This document shows, piece after piece, positions 52,032-63,016 of a stretch of DNA of 64,000 nt. Each line of letters starts with the position of its first letter. Position 1 is the first letter of the stretch. The position numbers and the translations under genes were made by a program. Source of the DNA: Marvania coccoides (lineage: Eukaryota; Chlorophyta; Trebouxiophyceae; Chlorellales; Chlorellaceae). The DNA lies in assembly GCA_963854735.1 (NCBI GenBank), contig OY978107.1, positions 441,501 to 505,500 on the forward strand, written 5' to 3'. The notes under the pieces were generated by a model that was not told the origin of the DNA, did no database searches, and saw only the letters and a list, made by a program, of their open reading frames with translations.

Positions 52032-53514
52032 ATGAAGCTTTTTCTGCTTGCAGCGGCGCTTCTTCTGAGGAGCTTCACCTCAGCCCAGAGTAAGCTTTGC
52101 TGCTCAATTAAATTTTCATTCATGCAGCTTGCTTTAACTTGACCTCCCCGACCTCATTTCTCTACCATTCTGTCGCAGTCTGCTCTAAGTACGTCGTGCA
52201 GCCTGGCGACGTCGTTACAACCATTGCCGATAAATTCCAGATTTTGTCAGGTACGCAGCTCATTGGTAAACTCAAAACCTCTTCATTATACATACAATCT
52301 AAAATTTTCAATTTCTATTGTTTTCTTTATTTGCAGATGACCTCATTGCCTCACTTGTGGCATGCGGCCAAGACCCAGAGGTGCTCCAGGTCGGCCAGGC
52401 GATTTGCCTGCCTGGGTCTGACCTCCCTGGCTGCGCCAACGTGATAACCTACGAGGGAAAAGAGGACTGCAAGATGTACGTAGTACAGCCAGGCGATACC
52501 GTCGGCTCTGTGGCAGAATCCCTCGCTTTATTCGACCAGGAGATCGTCAACCTCAACGACGACCTCCTCACCAGCGAATTTTTGCAGCCAAACACGATCT
52601 TGAAGCTGCCTGTGTGGCCACAGTCCTGCGGCGACCCGCAGAAGTCCGAGGATGAATGCCGGGTTTATATCGTGCTGGAGGGCGACACTGTCTCCACCAT
52701 TGCGACAGGATTTTCGATTTTAGTTGAAAAGCTGCTGGCCGCGAACCCCGGCCTCGCTGCGGACTCTGTGCTCCAGCCCAACCAGCCGATTCAGATCCCG
52801 CCGTTCCCTGCCACGTGCGTCGGCGTGCCCACAACTTTCCCTACTGAAAACACCGTCAGATGCCGAGGGTACCGCGTGGCTTCCGGTGACAACCTGGACA
52901 GCATTGCCCAGGCAGTGAGTCGCGGAATTTCTCTTTGAAAATAAATTCAAAATAAATCCACCAGTTTCCCACACTGGTATCATTCTCAATTTCGTTATTT
53001 TTTCCAGTTCAAAACGAGCGTTAACGATTTGAAGGCCGTCAACCCCGAGCTGGCTGGCGGCGCCTTGGTGCAGCCTGGTTCAGTGTTGAATTTGCCGCCA
53101 TATGACAGCTCTTGCGTGCAGCCCATCTTGGTGTCCTTGCCTGGAGGTGAAAGCGACGATGCAAACAGGCCGCAGACCCCCCCCAGTTATCCCGCGTCAA
53201 GCCCCCCGCCACCCACAATCAGCGCTGCAAGCCCGCCCCCCGAAGTGGAAATTTTGCCGCCGCCTCTAGCTCCACCCCCGCCCGCTCCTTCCCCCAATCC
53301 GTCAATTATCGTTCCCACCGTCAACACTACCTCAACCCCTTCCCCAGACCCTCCCTCCCCGGTCGAAAACGCCTCGCCACCGCCGTCTCTCTCAGTTGAC
53401 GTCTCCTCGCCTGTTGAAGGCCCACCTCCTTCCCCTCAAAGCGCGGCGCAAGTTAACTGCAGCACCGTCGTTTTCTTGGTGCTGGTCGCGTTATCTGCCG
53501 CTGGCGTTGTCTAA
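52032..53514 (+). CDS. Secreted LysM protein with Pro-rich tail, probably GPI-anchored (1)
   Basis: Four exons, 52032-52089, 52179-52250, 52337-52914 and 53008-53514; 1215 bp, 404 residues. A signal peptide (MKLFLLAAALLLRSFTSA) leads into four LysM-like units: KYVVQPGDVVTTIADKFQ, YVVQPGDTVGSVAESLAL, YIVLEGDTVSTIATGFSI and YRVASGDNLDSIAQA, spaced by paired Cys (CGQDPEV, CLPGSDLPGC). A long Pro/Ser-rich hydroxyproline-like stretch follows, and a hydrophobic end (CSTVVFLVLVALSAAGVV) with no basic tail, which suggests a GPI signal. It would display LysM modules on the cell surface or wall. Its exon phases and repeat order match the next gene, so the two arose by tandem duplication. Confidence 0.87.
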
Positions 53515-54679
53515 CAACTGTGGGAGATTGAAAGGAGTAGGTAGGGCGGTAAAAATAGTTTTTGGAGCCCAGCAAGCGCTGAAGAAGGCTTTTACAGATG
53601 TTTATACAATTAAATTTTATGGCGGCGATCTGGTGCCTAATATGAGTTTGCGGTGCTTGATGCCGTGAGACAGAGGCTCGCTAACAATTTTTTTGGCGTT
53701 GTCGTCAAAATTGTTTATTATATGAAGCTGCTGGTGCAGCCTCCTCTCACTGATGGATGTTGGAGCAGGAGCAGAAAATTGTACGCTCCGCTGCTGGCCC
53801 TTCTCTTTGAGCTGTTCTGCCGTTTTTTTAGGGGGCAAAGTAGCAATGAAGACGGAGGCTTGCGTTGCGTTGACGCGACTCATGGCTGCGCTTGAAAACT
53901 AAAATGAACTCTTGAACTATGGATACGTAACTCATTGATATATTTTTTTCTATGCTTCGTATACTTCTACCAATTATGCTCAACAGTTAAAAATAATAGC
54001 TTTGCAGGACCGATATGGATGTAAATGTCAATATTCTTCCGTAATATAGCTGCTGACATAGCAACTCGTGCTGTGGTGCGGAGATAAACATCCCAGGGCG
54101 TATACATATCGTGTTGTATAAGCAAATGAGCTTGTGGGTTCCCCAAGCTTTTGCCGCGGGTTCTCAACGGGTATTGTTAAAATGAGCTTGGTAGTGCAGG
54201 TAGGGGCGACGGGTGCTGGAAAAGCCAGACTTCGCTTTCGGGGGAAGGTCCCACATGGCAGCGAGTGCTGGACTTTGCCCACCTTCTGGACATGATGGGG
54301 AAAAAAACGTGTATATTACTGTATGTCTGCCCCTGCTGAGCATGCTGGTCCCGTTTGGAAAAAGCAAAAAGAAAGATTTTTAATTTTCCCGCGGCCGGGT
54401 TTTTGTAAAAAAAATGCTCGTCTCGCCTCCAAAATCATTTATCTTTAAAGTTCGTAGCTGGTTGCCTCACGGCGGATTACAAGGTGCAGGTGAGATTATA
54501 TTCCAACTTTTGACGCGCACGCGGCTCCTCTCTCAACCGTTAGCGTGTTGCGTCACACAGCCCTGTAGCAGCTCAATTGACAGCACCCGTGGCTTGTAAA
54601 GCCTTTTACCAGTCTGTTCCTGACTCCGCCGCCCCCTGGCGTTCTCTGTTGCTGCAGAAAAAGTGGTGGAGAGATCAAC
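53515..54679. other. Spacer between the second and third LysM genes
   Basis: Apart from the small minus-strand open frame listed separately (53617-53883) nothing is supported. The right end holds the promoter and leader of the third LysM gene. Confidence 0.45.
53617..53883 (-). CDS. Hypothetical small protein (88 aa)
   Basis: A single open frame starting MSRVNATQASVFIATLPPKK with a polar middle (QQLHIINNFDDNAKKIVSEP) and a basic end (GIKHRKLILGTRSPP). It could be a small organelle-targeted protein, since the first 20 residues carry few acids. It lies between two LysM genes on the opposite strand and overlaps the probable 3' untranslated region of the upstream one. There is no family match and no splice support, so it may be a chance frame. 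Confidence 0.3.
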   Translation of the reverse strand: MSRVNATQASVFIATLPPKKTAEQLKEKGQQRSVQFSAPAPTSISERRLHQQLHIINNFDDNAKKIVSEPLSHGIKHRKLILGTRSPP

Positions 54680-56232
54680 ATGAAGTTCGCTCTCTTTGCC
54701 CTCGTCGTCCTGCTGGGCTTCGCCAGCACCTTGGCGCAGAACACTGCCCCGAAAACAGGTGAGCTGCGCTGACTGATTGCGTATCTGGCAGGACGATGAC
54801 CCAACGGTCCGGCGATTTTGATGAACATGCGTCAACCAACCCGTTGACGGAGCCCATCGAGCGCTTTTTGCTGACAACTGTCCCTTTCTCTTAATGAATT
54901 TAGTCTGCCCCAAGTATGTCGTGAAGCCGGGAGACTCGCTTGCCACCATCGCGACGAATTTCAGTATCACACCCCGTGAGTTGACCTTCTTACGCGCACG
55001 CGGCCCTTTTGCAAGCTTACTCACCCCATTCCCCTATCATCTTTTTCTCTCTAGCCACCCTCCTCGACGCGTCTCTTGCTGCCTGCGGCCAGTCCGCCGC
55101 TCTGCTCCAGATCGGTCAGGAGATCTGCCTGCCAGGTGCCGACAAGCCCGGCTGCCCCAACGTCATTGCCTTCGATGGCAAGCAGGATTGCAAGGCCTAC
55201 ATCGTGCAGCAGGGTGACACCATCAACTCCGTCGCCGAGTCTCTTGGCATCTTCAACCAGCAGCTCCAGGAGCTCAACGCCGACGTCGTCGCCGGCGGCA
55301 TCCTGCAGCCCGGCAAATACCTCAAGCTGCCCCAGTGGCCCCAGACCTGCGGAGACCCCAACAAGTCCGGCGAGTCTTGCCGCGTCTACATCGTCCAGGA
55401 GGGAGATTTCATCTCCGGCATCGCCACTGCCTTCTCGGTCTCCATCGATGATCTCCTCACGGTCAACCCCACCCTCGCCAACGGAGCTGCCACCATCCTG
55501 CAGAAGAGCCAGCCCATCAACATTCCCCCTTTCCCCGCCTCTTGCGGCGCCGGTATCCCGACCAAGCCCCCCACCAACACCGTGATCAAATGCCGTGGCT
55601 ACCAGGCCCAGACCAACGACGATCTGAACACCATTGCCACAGCAGTACGTCCCTCTTTTAAATTTCCTCTTATAAAGCTCAAAATAATTCACTTAAATGC
55701 TGTATTTTTCTCCCTCGCACGCCCACCACCTTATTATTCCCTCGTCCTCTGTTCTTTTTGCTTGCAGTTCAAGACCACCGTGTCTGAGCTGTCCAACCTC
55801 AACCCCGAGCTGGCCACCGCCGGCATCGTCAAGCCTGGAGACGTCGTCAAGGTGCCCCCATACGACTCTACCTGCACCGACCCCATCTTGGTGCCCCTCC
55901 CCTCCAGCAACACCCCCCCGGCCCCCGTGACCCCCCCTTCCCCTGTCATCCCCTCCCCTCCCCTCTCCCCCGTAATCCCTTCCCCGTCTCCCCCCCCTGT
56001 GGTGCCCAGCCCGCCTTCCCCCGTCCCCAGCCCCCCCGCTATCGCCCCCTCCCCTCCCATCGTGGCGCCCTCCCCCGCGCCCGTCCCCTCTCCCCCCACC
56101 GAGGAGGCCTCTCCTCCCCCCTCCGAAGTGGTGGTGACCTCCACCCCTCCCCCCCCCGTCAGCGGAGCTGTCAGCAGGTCCGGCGTGGTGGCTGCCGTCG
56201 CCACCGTGCTGGCCGCTGTGGCTGCCTTCTAG
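54680..56232 (+). CDS. Secreted LysM protein with Pro-rich tail, probably GPI-anchored (2)
   Basis: Four exons, 54680-54758, 54904-54975, 55055-55644 and 55768-56232; 1206 bp, 401 residues. Signal peptide MKFALFALVVLLGFASTLAQ, then four LysM-like units (KYVVKPGDSLATIATNFS, YIVQQGDTINSVAESLGI, YIVQEGDFISGIATAFSV, YQAQTNDDLNTIATA) with Cys pairs as in its neighbour (CLPGADKPGC, CGDPNKSGESC). Next comes a Pro-rich (PSPP) tail of about 100 residues, and a C-terminal hydrophobic GPI-like signal (SGVVAAVATVLAAVAAF). Exons 2 and 3 have the same lengths or nearly so as in the gene at 52032 (72/72 bp and 590/578 bp), with identical phases. Its codon choice is more strongly C-ended than its sister's, which hints at higher expression. 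Confidence 0.88.
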
Positions 56233-57193
56233 GGCGGTGGAGCGCAAGCGGATTATAAGAACGAGCGGTGCTTATTAGAGAGTGAACACAGTATCAGTAT
56301 CAATGACAACGATTATCTCAGCGGTACAAACCTCCAACATTTACTGTCGTCTTCGTCATATTTATATCCCTTTTTTCGTAAACGTTATTTTTCGCTTCTT
56401 TGATGTCTTGGTGCTCTGACTTGAAGGCGGCGGAGCACGTCGTGGCAGAGACACTTTTTGTTTGATAGAGGGCCAGGAGTTTGTATTTGGACTAGGTTAT
56501 TTATGAGGAGCGGTGTTCCAAAGAATCAAATTTTCTCGGCATGGGTAATTATTAGGTAGGATTGTCTCATTTTTAGCTTATATAGGCACGCTGTAACTCC
56601 CCAAGAATAAAGCATTAAATGAGAGAAGAGGAATAAGAGCTTTGTGTTTGAAGCAGAAACAGCAAATTTCCCGGCTTTGAAATTGGATATGGTGGGATAG
56701 CTCCAGGAGGAAATGCACTTTCCCCTACGAGAAATATAGGGGCGCTGCAGAGGCGCCCTCGCTTAGCATGGAGCAGCTCTCTTCTTCCTTGCTAGCTGGT
56801 ATTGGAGCATTACAGTCGGACGCGCGTTGGACCGCCGCTGTCACCTGCTGCTGCTGCTGGCTTTTCATGCAGAAATTGCATGCGGCCTGGGCCGGCCACT
56901 GAAATCTTGGGAGCGGTGCTGGGTGCGCACTCTCGCTGGGTCTGCACCTCTTTTAGCTTTTTTGAGCTGCTGCCCACAATCCTCAACTGCTGCACGGACT
57001 TTCCAACCATTGAAATTTCTCAAATTTGCAACGCGTCCTCGGCTCCACCGCATATTTATTTTTATTTTTGAATACGTAAATCTGCAAGTAATTTCTTGAT
57101 CGTTGCGGGACGGTGCTGTTTGCTTGAGGCGACGGCAATTTCGTTTTTCTCGCGGCGTGTGGAGTAGTTTGCTCTGCGCAGCGGGTCTGCAGA
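56233..57193. other. Spacer, LysM / chitin synthase
   Basis: 960 bp. CTGTAACTCC at 56590-56599 is a TGTAA motif about 360 bp past the LysM stop. Open frames around 56802-57099 lie on both strands and show no motif; they probably belong to the chitin synthase promoter and leader. Confidence 0.55.
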
Positions 57194-60100
57194 ATGGCAG
57201 ACCCTCGCAAGGCTGCTATGATGGAAGATGCCGGCTCAGATGTGATGGAGGACGTGAGAGGTGCGTGCGGGCAATACTGCTGAAATCGAATCCCTTGAAG
57301 CAGCATTGGCTTGCAAGCGACCAGCGGGCCGGGCTGCCGGTGTTGGAATTAATTCCTGCATATTTCATCGGCACTGACCAGACCAGCGCCGCGGCGAGAT
57401 CAATGCGGCTTGCGTCACTGATACTAACTGTCTCTTGCCTTTGTTTCCGCGTGTGCAGCCGAGGAGCTGCCCGACCTCCTGGTGGCCAACACCGACGTCA
57501 CTATCCAAGCCCCCATTGACGAGTACTACCAGAACCTGTCGGTGCGGCTGGAGGAGCTGAAGCGGGAGTTTACAAAAATTGAAGCTCGGGCAGGCCACGA
57601 GCAAACTTTCGAGGATTACATCCAGGGCGACAGGGAGTTCGCTGAGGGTGTGCAGCAGAACAGTCAGCGCTACTATGATGCGCTCAAGGTGCTGCGCGCA
57701 GACACACAGGTGAGATCTCCTCCATATTCAATTCAAACTCATTTTTTCAGTGCCCAATTCGCACCCACTTCGCCCTCCAACCCCTTCAATGTAACCCTCT
57801 CTTTCCCCTCTTCCAGATCTTCTATCCGGTGCCCAGTGAGGTGTACCGCGACGAGTGGGACGACGTGATCATGGACGACACCATGGAGTATACTCACTGC
57901 CGCTACACCCCCGTGGTCACGGAGGACCCCCGCGACTTTGGCATCGACGGCTACACGCTGCGCCTGCAGCGCGAGGACCGCCGCATCCGGCTGCTCATTT
58001 GCGTGACCCTTTACAACGAGGATCAAGACACGCTGCGCAAGACCCTCCTGGGCATTTGCGACAATCTGGAGGTGCTGTACGAGAAGTTCACGCTGGCGGA
58101 CGGCCGCAAGGGCATGGACTGGCAGGAGGTGGCGGTGGTCATCGTGCAGGATGGCCTGCAAATGGCCGATCAGTCGATCGTGGCGGCGGCCACCGTGCAG
58201 GGTTTTTTCTCGCCCGTGGTGCTGCAGAGCGAGGTGCTGGGCACCCCCACCTCGCTGCATCTCTTTGAGTACACCGCGCGCTACAAGAAGCACGCCGGTA
58301 TCGAGAACTACCCGCCCCTCCAGGTAAACAAATATAACTAAAGCAACCGCTGGCATCAACACACTCCTGTTTTTTTTGCTTACATTTTATTGAAATTTAT
58401 TCTAAAATGTCCCTTATAAACTCACCTTTTTCCTTCTCCCTCCTAATTTATCAATCCCTGCAGGTCATTTTCGCCACCAAGACCCAGAACAAAGGAAAAC
58501 TCGACTCGCACTGCTGGTATTTTGACGCCTTCTCCTACCTCATCCAGCCAGACTACTGCGTGCTGTTCGATGCGGGCACCCGCCCCATGCCGTCCGCCCT
58601 CAAGGCCGTCTGCACGCACTTCCAGCGCTACCCCAACGTGGGAGCCCTCACCGGAGAGCTGCGTGTGGAACGCCCCTACCGCACCTTCCTCGCTTCCGTG
58701 CAGTTTTGCGAGTGGAAGGTGTCCCACCTGCTGCAAAAGCCCATCGAGTCGGTGTGCGGCTTCCTCACGGTGCTGCCTGGCGCCTTCTCAGCCTTCAGGT
58801 GGCTGGCGGTGGACGGCGAGCCGCTGCGGCGCTACTTCTACGGCCTCTACTCCCAGGCGGAGCTCAACGCCTTCGAAGCCAACATGTACCTGGCCGAGGA
58901 TCGCATCCTCTGCCTGGAAATCGTGGCTAAAAAGGGCGCGCAGTATCGGCTGGAGTACGTCAAGGAGGCAGTGGCGGAAGCGGATCCGGTGACGAGGCTG
59001 ATCGGCCTCATGAAGCAGCGCCGCCGCTGGTTGAACGGTACCTTCTTCGCAATGCTGTACGCGCTGGGCAACTCCGGCCGCATTTGGACGGAGTCGGGGC
59101 ACTCCTTCCTGCGGAAGATGGTGCTGACGCTGGAGTTTATCTACCTGACGACCGTGACGGTGGTGGGCACGTGGTTTGGCATCGGTATCTTCTACGTCAT
59201 GCTCACCATGCTGCTGCAGGTGGCCTTTGACGGCCCCGGGTGGCTGGTGGCTATTGGCTATGCGGTGCAGCTCATGTACCTCTTCCTGCTCATCATCCAG
59301 CTCATCGTCAACCTCAAAAACAAGGTCGAGGCCGTGGAGAAGGTGAAAACCGCGTTTTTTTGCATTTTTGTCTTGAAATTTTATGCTTTTCTGCCTTCCC
59401 CCCCCCCCCCCTTGTTCTTTTTACGCCCACCCCCTTTTACCTCCCTTTATATTTCATTGCTGAAATTATCTTCCATTAATTAACGTTTCTGACCATCATT
59501 TTCTTTCTTCCTCTCCCTCCCACAACCAACCAACCATCAGATCCACACCTTCTGCGCCCTCTACTTCTGCCTCTACATGCTGGTCTTCACCGGCGTCACC
59601 ATCTCCTTCTTCGTCACCTCCAGCGACTTCTCCTTCGCCGGCATCTCCTCTGACACCCTGGGCCTGCTGGTGCTCACCCTTATGTCCGCCATCGGCGGCA
59701 TCCTGCTCACCGCCCTGCTGCACGGAGACTTAATGTCGGTGCTGTGCGCTGGCTTCCAGTACTGGATCATGCAGCCCGTCTTCTACAACATGCTGCAGGT
59801 CAGTAGAAATCTCCTTGAAATTTCTTAAATCCCTGTATATTTTCCTCTAAAAACACGCTGCTAAATAGATCAGTAGTCCCTGAAACACATTTCCACTTTC
59901 TGAGTTATTTTGTACTGACAACGTCAATTTCCCCCTCCCCTCTTTCTTCGTTAGGTCAACGCCTTCTGCAATGCTGACGACATCTCCTGGGGTACCAAGA
60001 ACCTGGACAAGAGCGGCACCCACGAGGCCGTCAAGACGCAGTCGAAAAAACTGGCCTACCGCGTGCGCCCCACCCAAACCTCCCGCGCCTTCTGGAAGGC

Positions 60101-61067
60101 CATGAACGACCTGCAGTCCCACCTCGTCGACGAGCAGCAGGTCAAGCGCTACAACGCACGCAAGGAAGCGAAACTCCGCGCCTTTGCCTCCTACCTTCTC
60201 ATCGCGTGGGTGGGCTCCAACGTCATCCTGGCCGCTGTCATTCGCCTCATTTCCAACTACGAGTGGGAGGTGTGCGCGGTCACCGAGTCGGAGATGGCGG
60301 TGTCCGCCATCCGCTCGCAGGCGGACGACTACGACAAGGCGCTGGCCATCGCCGACCTGGTGCAGACGGCGGTGACCATCCTGCAGCGAGGCTCCCAGCT
60401 GTACCCTTTCAACGGCCTGCAGGGCTTCCCGCAGCAGTACCCCATGCTGGTGAGCGGCGACGCGCAGTCCGCGGCGCTGCGCGGCGCCCGGGTCACGGTG
60501 CTGGCAAACGCCACCGAGATGTTCTCCAACCTGGACCAGTCGATGCCCAAATTCGAGGAGTGGCTGGCGCAGGCAATGGGCATCAACGCCTCCGCCACGC
60601 TGGCCGAGTTCAACCAGATTTGGCTGCCTATGCCCAGTAACACCACTGGGTTTGACACCACCATCACCTGCAAAAAGGAGTTTGGCTACAAGTACTACCT
60701 GCAGGCGCAGTTCCTGCTGCTCATGTTCATCATCATCTTCCAGGTGGGCGGCTCCGTGCTGTTTATCATCTTCACCTGGTGGCGGCGCTTCACAGCGGCG
60801 GCGTTCGGCGCGGGGTCCAACAACGCGCCCTCCGGCGTCGACGCTGACGGCAAGATCCTGGACACGGACGATGAGGACGACATCGGCAGCGACTTTGAGG
60901 TGGCAATTCAGCCCAGCAATGCCCGGTACATTGCAACGCAGCGGAGGGTGCCGTCTAGTGATGAGATCGACTCTGCCACAGACAGCGGCTCGTACACCCC
61001 CACCTCCATCAACAGCGGGCACGGCGGAATCCGCCGCCGCGGCGGATCGCCTCGCTACGTCGACTGA
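57194..61067 (+). CDS. CHS: Chitin synthase (family 2 glycosyltransferase)
   Basis: Six exons, 57194-57260, 57459-57709, 57817-58323, 58464-59342, 59541-59798 and 59955-61067; 3075 bp, 1024 residues, all GT-AG and in phase. It polymerises UDP-GlcNAc into chitin and extrudes it through the plasma membrane. Motifs: LLICVTLYNEDQDTLRKTLL (donor site), VVIVQDGLQM, VIFATKTQNKGKLDSHCWYF, the metal-binding LFDAGTRP, TGELRVERP, FEWxx-like FCEWKVSHLLQKP, GAFSAFRW, the catalytic EDRILCLEI, and the product-channel QRRRWLNGTFF. Several helices follow (LEFIYLTTVTVVGTWFGIGI; LFLLIIQLIVNL; YFCLYMLVFTGVTISFF; LGLLVLTLMSAIGGILL), and an additional C-terminal part with two helices around a 170-residue loop, ending in a Ser/Arg/Gly tail. 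There is no myosin motor. It lies directly after three LysM genes. Confidence 0.93.
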
Positions 61068-61871
61068 GTGTGCGGGGACGATGTGATGTGTGGCTGCACA
61101 GCTGCAGCCGCAGATCTTTTTGCTTTTCGCCTTTTTCCACGTTTTCTCTTTCTTTCTTTTTCTTTTTCTTGCTGTGCACTTTTCCTGCCTTGACATCGCC
61201 CCTCTTTTTTCTTCTGCATCATCATAAGAAGCTGTCCTCCTCAAAATCAATGAGCACCGACTGTTTAAAACCCTCTCTTGCATCATCGATATTTCTTCTT
61301 TCTTGGCTTTTGTTAGTTGGGCAGGGATTGGTGGCGGCGACCCTCATCCCCATTCTGCTGCCGTCCATCTCCTCTCTCCCCATTTGCCACAATTGCTCTA
61401 CCGCCATTATTTTGTCATTAAATATCTTTTGGGGGGTCTTTCTTCAGCTCTTTCCCCTCTTTTTCATAGTTTAGCTCTCTTCTACTATTAACACACCGCA
61501 ACTTAATACTAGGTTGATCTCTGTTTGATTATCACACGCTGTCGGCCAAACTTTTCAAAAATAATCGCAAGCTACTCAACGAGGCCACAGGCTGCGGGCT
61601 GCAAAGCCACCCTCGGCCAAAAACGACTATTCATTTATTTGTTTGTAAATAATTCCACCGACAAACAACAATAATACTCCAGAGATCTTTTTCAGAAATA
61701 GCGCTTCTGCGACGCCGGAGCAGCATGCCTGTACTTCTCCGCTCCAGCGGCACGCACCCTCAAATCGCCCCTCCCCCTCTCTTTCAAACTCTCTGCCCCT
61801 CAAATCATTCCATATCATCATTATTTCGGTCGGTTATTTTACAAATTTATTTTCACATTTAATTTTCCAAA
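61068..61871. other. Convergent 3' spacer, chitin synthase / RPS11
   Basis: Pyrimidine-rich just after the chitin synthase stop. On the minus strand ATTTGTAAAA near 61848-61839 is a TGTAA motif about 25 bases past the RPS11 stop and is a good candidate for its poly(A) signal. No gene is seen. Confidence 0.6.
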
Positions 61872-62727
61872 TCAGAAGCCGCTGAATCCCTTCTTGGCGC
61901 CGGACCCTGCGGGGATCACGCGCAGCACGTTGAACCGCACGGTCTTGGACAGCGGCCTGCACTGGCCGATGATGACGGTGTCGCCCTCGTGGCAGCGGAA
62001 GGCGGGGGAAATGTGCGCGGAGATATTGGTGTGGCGCTTCTCGTACCGCTGGTACTTCTGGATGTAGTGCAGGTAGTCGCGACGCACGACGATGGTGCGG
62101 TTCATCTTGGTGCTCTTCACGCGACCGCTGAGGATGCGGCCACGGATGGAGACATCGCCGGTGAAGGGGCACTTCTTGTCGATGTAGTTGCCCTCAATGG
62201 CCTCCTTGGGGGTGCGGAAGCTCAAGCCAACGTTCTTGAACCACCGGTTGCCGCCCTTTCCGGGCTTGCCGCCTTTCCTGTTGGACACCTTCTGGTAGCT
62301 GCAATAACGAGCGAAAAGAATGAAAGAGGTGAGAGACGTGTCTTTGCGGCGTATTCTGACCCCCGCTCCAGTCCTTGCTCCATTTTCTCCTCTCCCCATC
62401 CCCCAAAATAAGGCCTCCATTTTGATTGCGCACAGCCGCCGAGTTGCACCGCATCGCGTATCTTTCCAGCTGCTACCTCCGAGCCGCATCAGCCCAGCCG
62501 CTGCGCTGCCGCACGCTGTTCAAGCGCCACTCCATCGCATTTTTAATTCCATTTTTCTCGCCACCCCCTCTGCTTCCATTCATTTTGAAAAACCACTCAC
62601 CCTCGGCTGATGCCAATCTGCTTCTGGAACGCCCTCTCCGTCTGCAAAGCACACCAAATAAATCTTAATTAAATTCATGTCTCATTTTGGGGGGTGCGAG
62701 TCTCTAAAAATTTACCTGGTCAGCCAT
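61872..62727 (-). CDS. RPS11: 40S ribosomal protein S11 (uS17)
   Basis: Three exons, 62727-62716, 62641-62601 and 62298-61872; 480 bp, 159 residues, the normal length. Exon 1 encodes only MADQ and exon 2 [13 protein letters not shown], a split often seen in ribosomal protein genes. The rest is classic uS17: [80 protein letters not shown] and [20 protein letters not shown]. It sits at the base of the 40S subunit and contacts 18S rRNA. It is divergent from the unknown gene at 63017, 289 bp apart. Confidence 0.96.
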
Positions 62728-63016
62728 GGTGCCGTTTCACGCAAATTTGAACGAAACGGGCGCGTTGATGGCTTGTAAAGAGGGCTCCTCACGAAAAATA
62801 TCGAGTGTAAAGGGAGGCGGCCTGGGATTAACGAGCTCCTTTCTTTTTGGTCTCCGCATTCAAAGCCAAAATTAGAGGTTTTTCAGAGCTCTGCACCATT
62901 AATTCGCGTCGATTTACGTCAAACACACTCCCAAATGGGTCTCTGACACACCAACTTACGCTGTCTCTCCAACTTTATTATCCCAAATCCTTGATCTCCA
63001 CCCACACCTTAAAAAA

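Noticed and set aside
59847..61286. 479-codon minus-strand frame opposite chitin synthase exon 6
   Set aside because: Shadow of a GC-rich exon. The plus strand carries conserved, spliced chitin synthase sequence.
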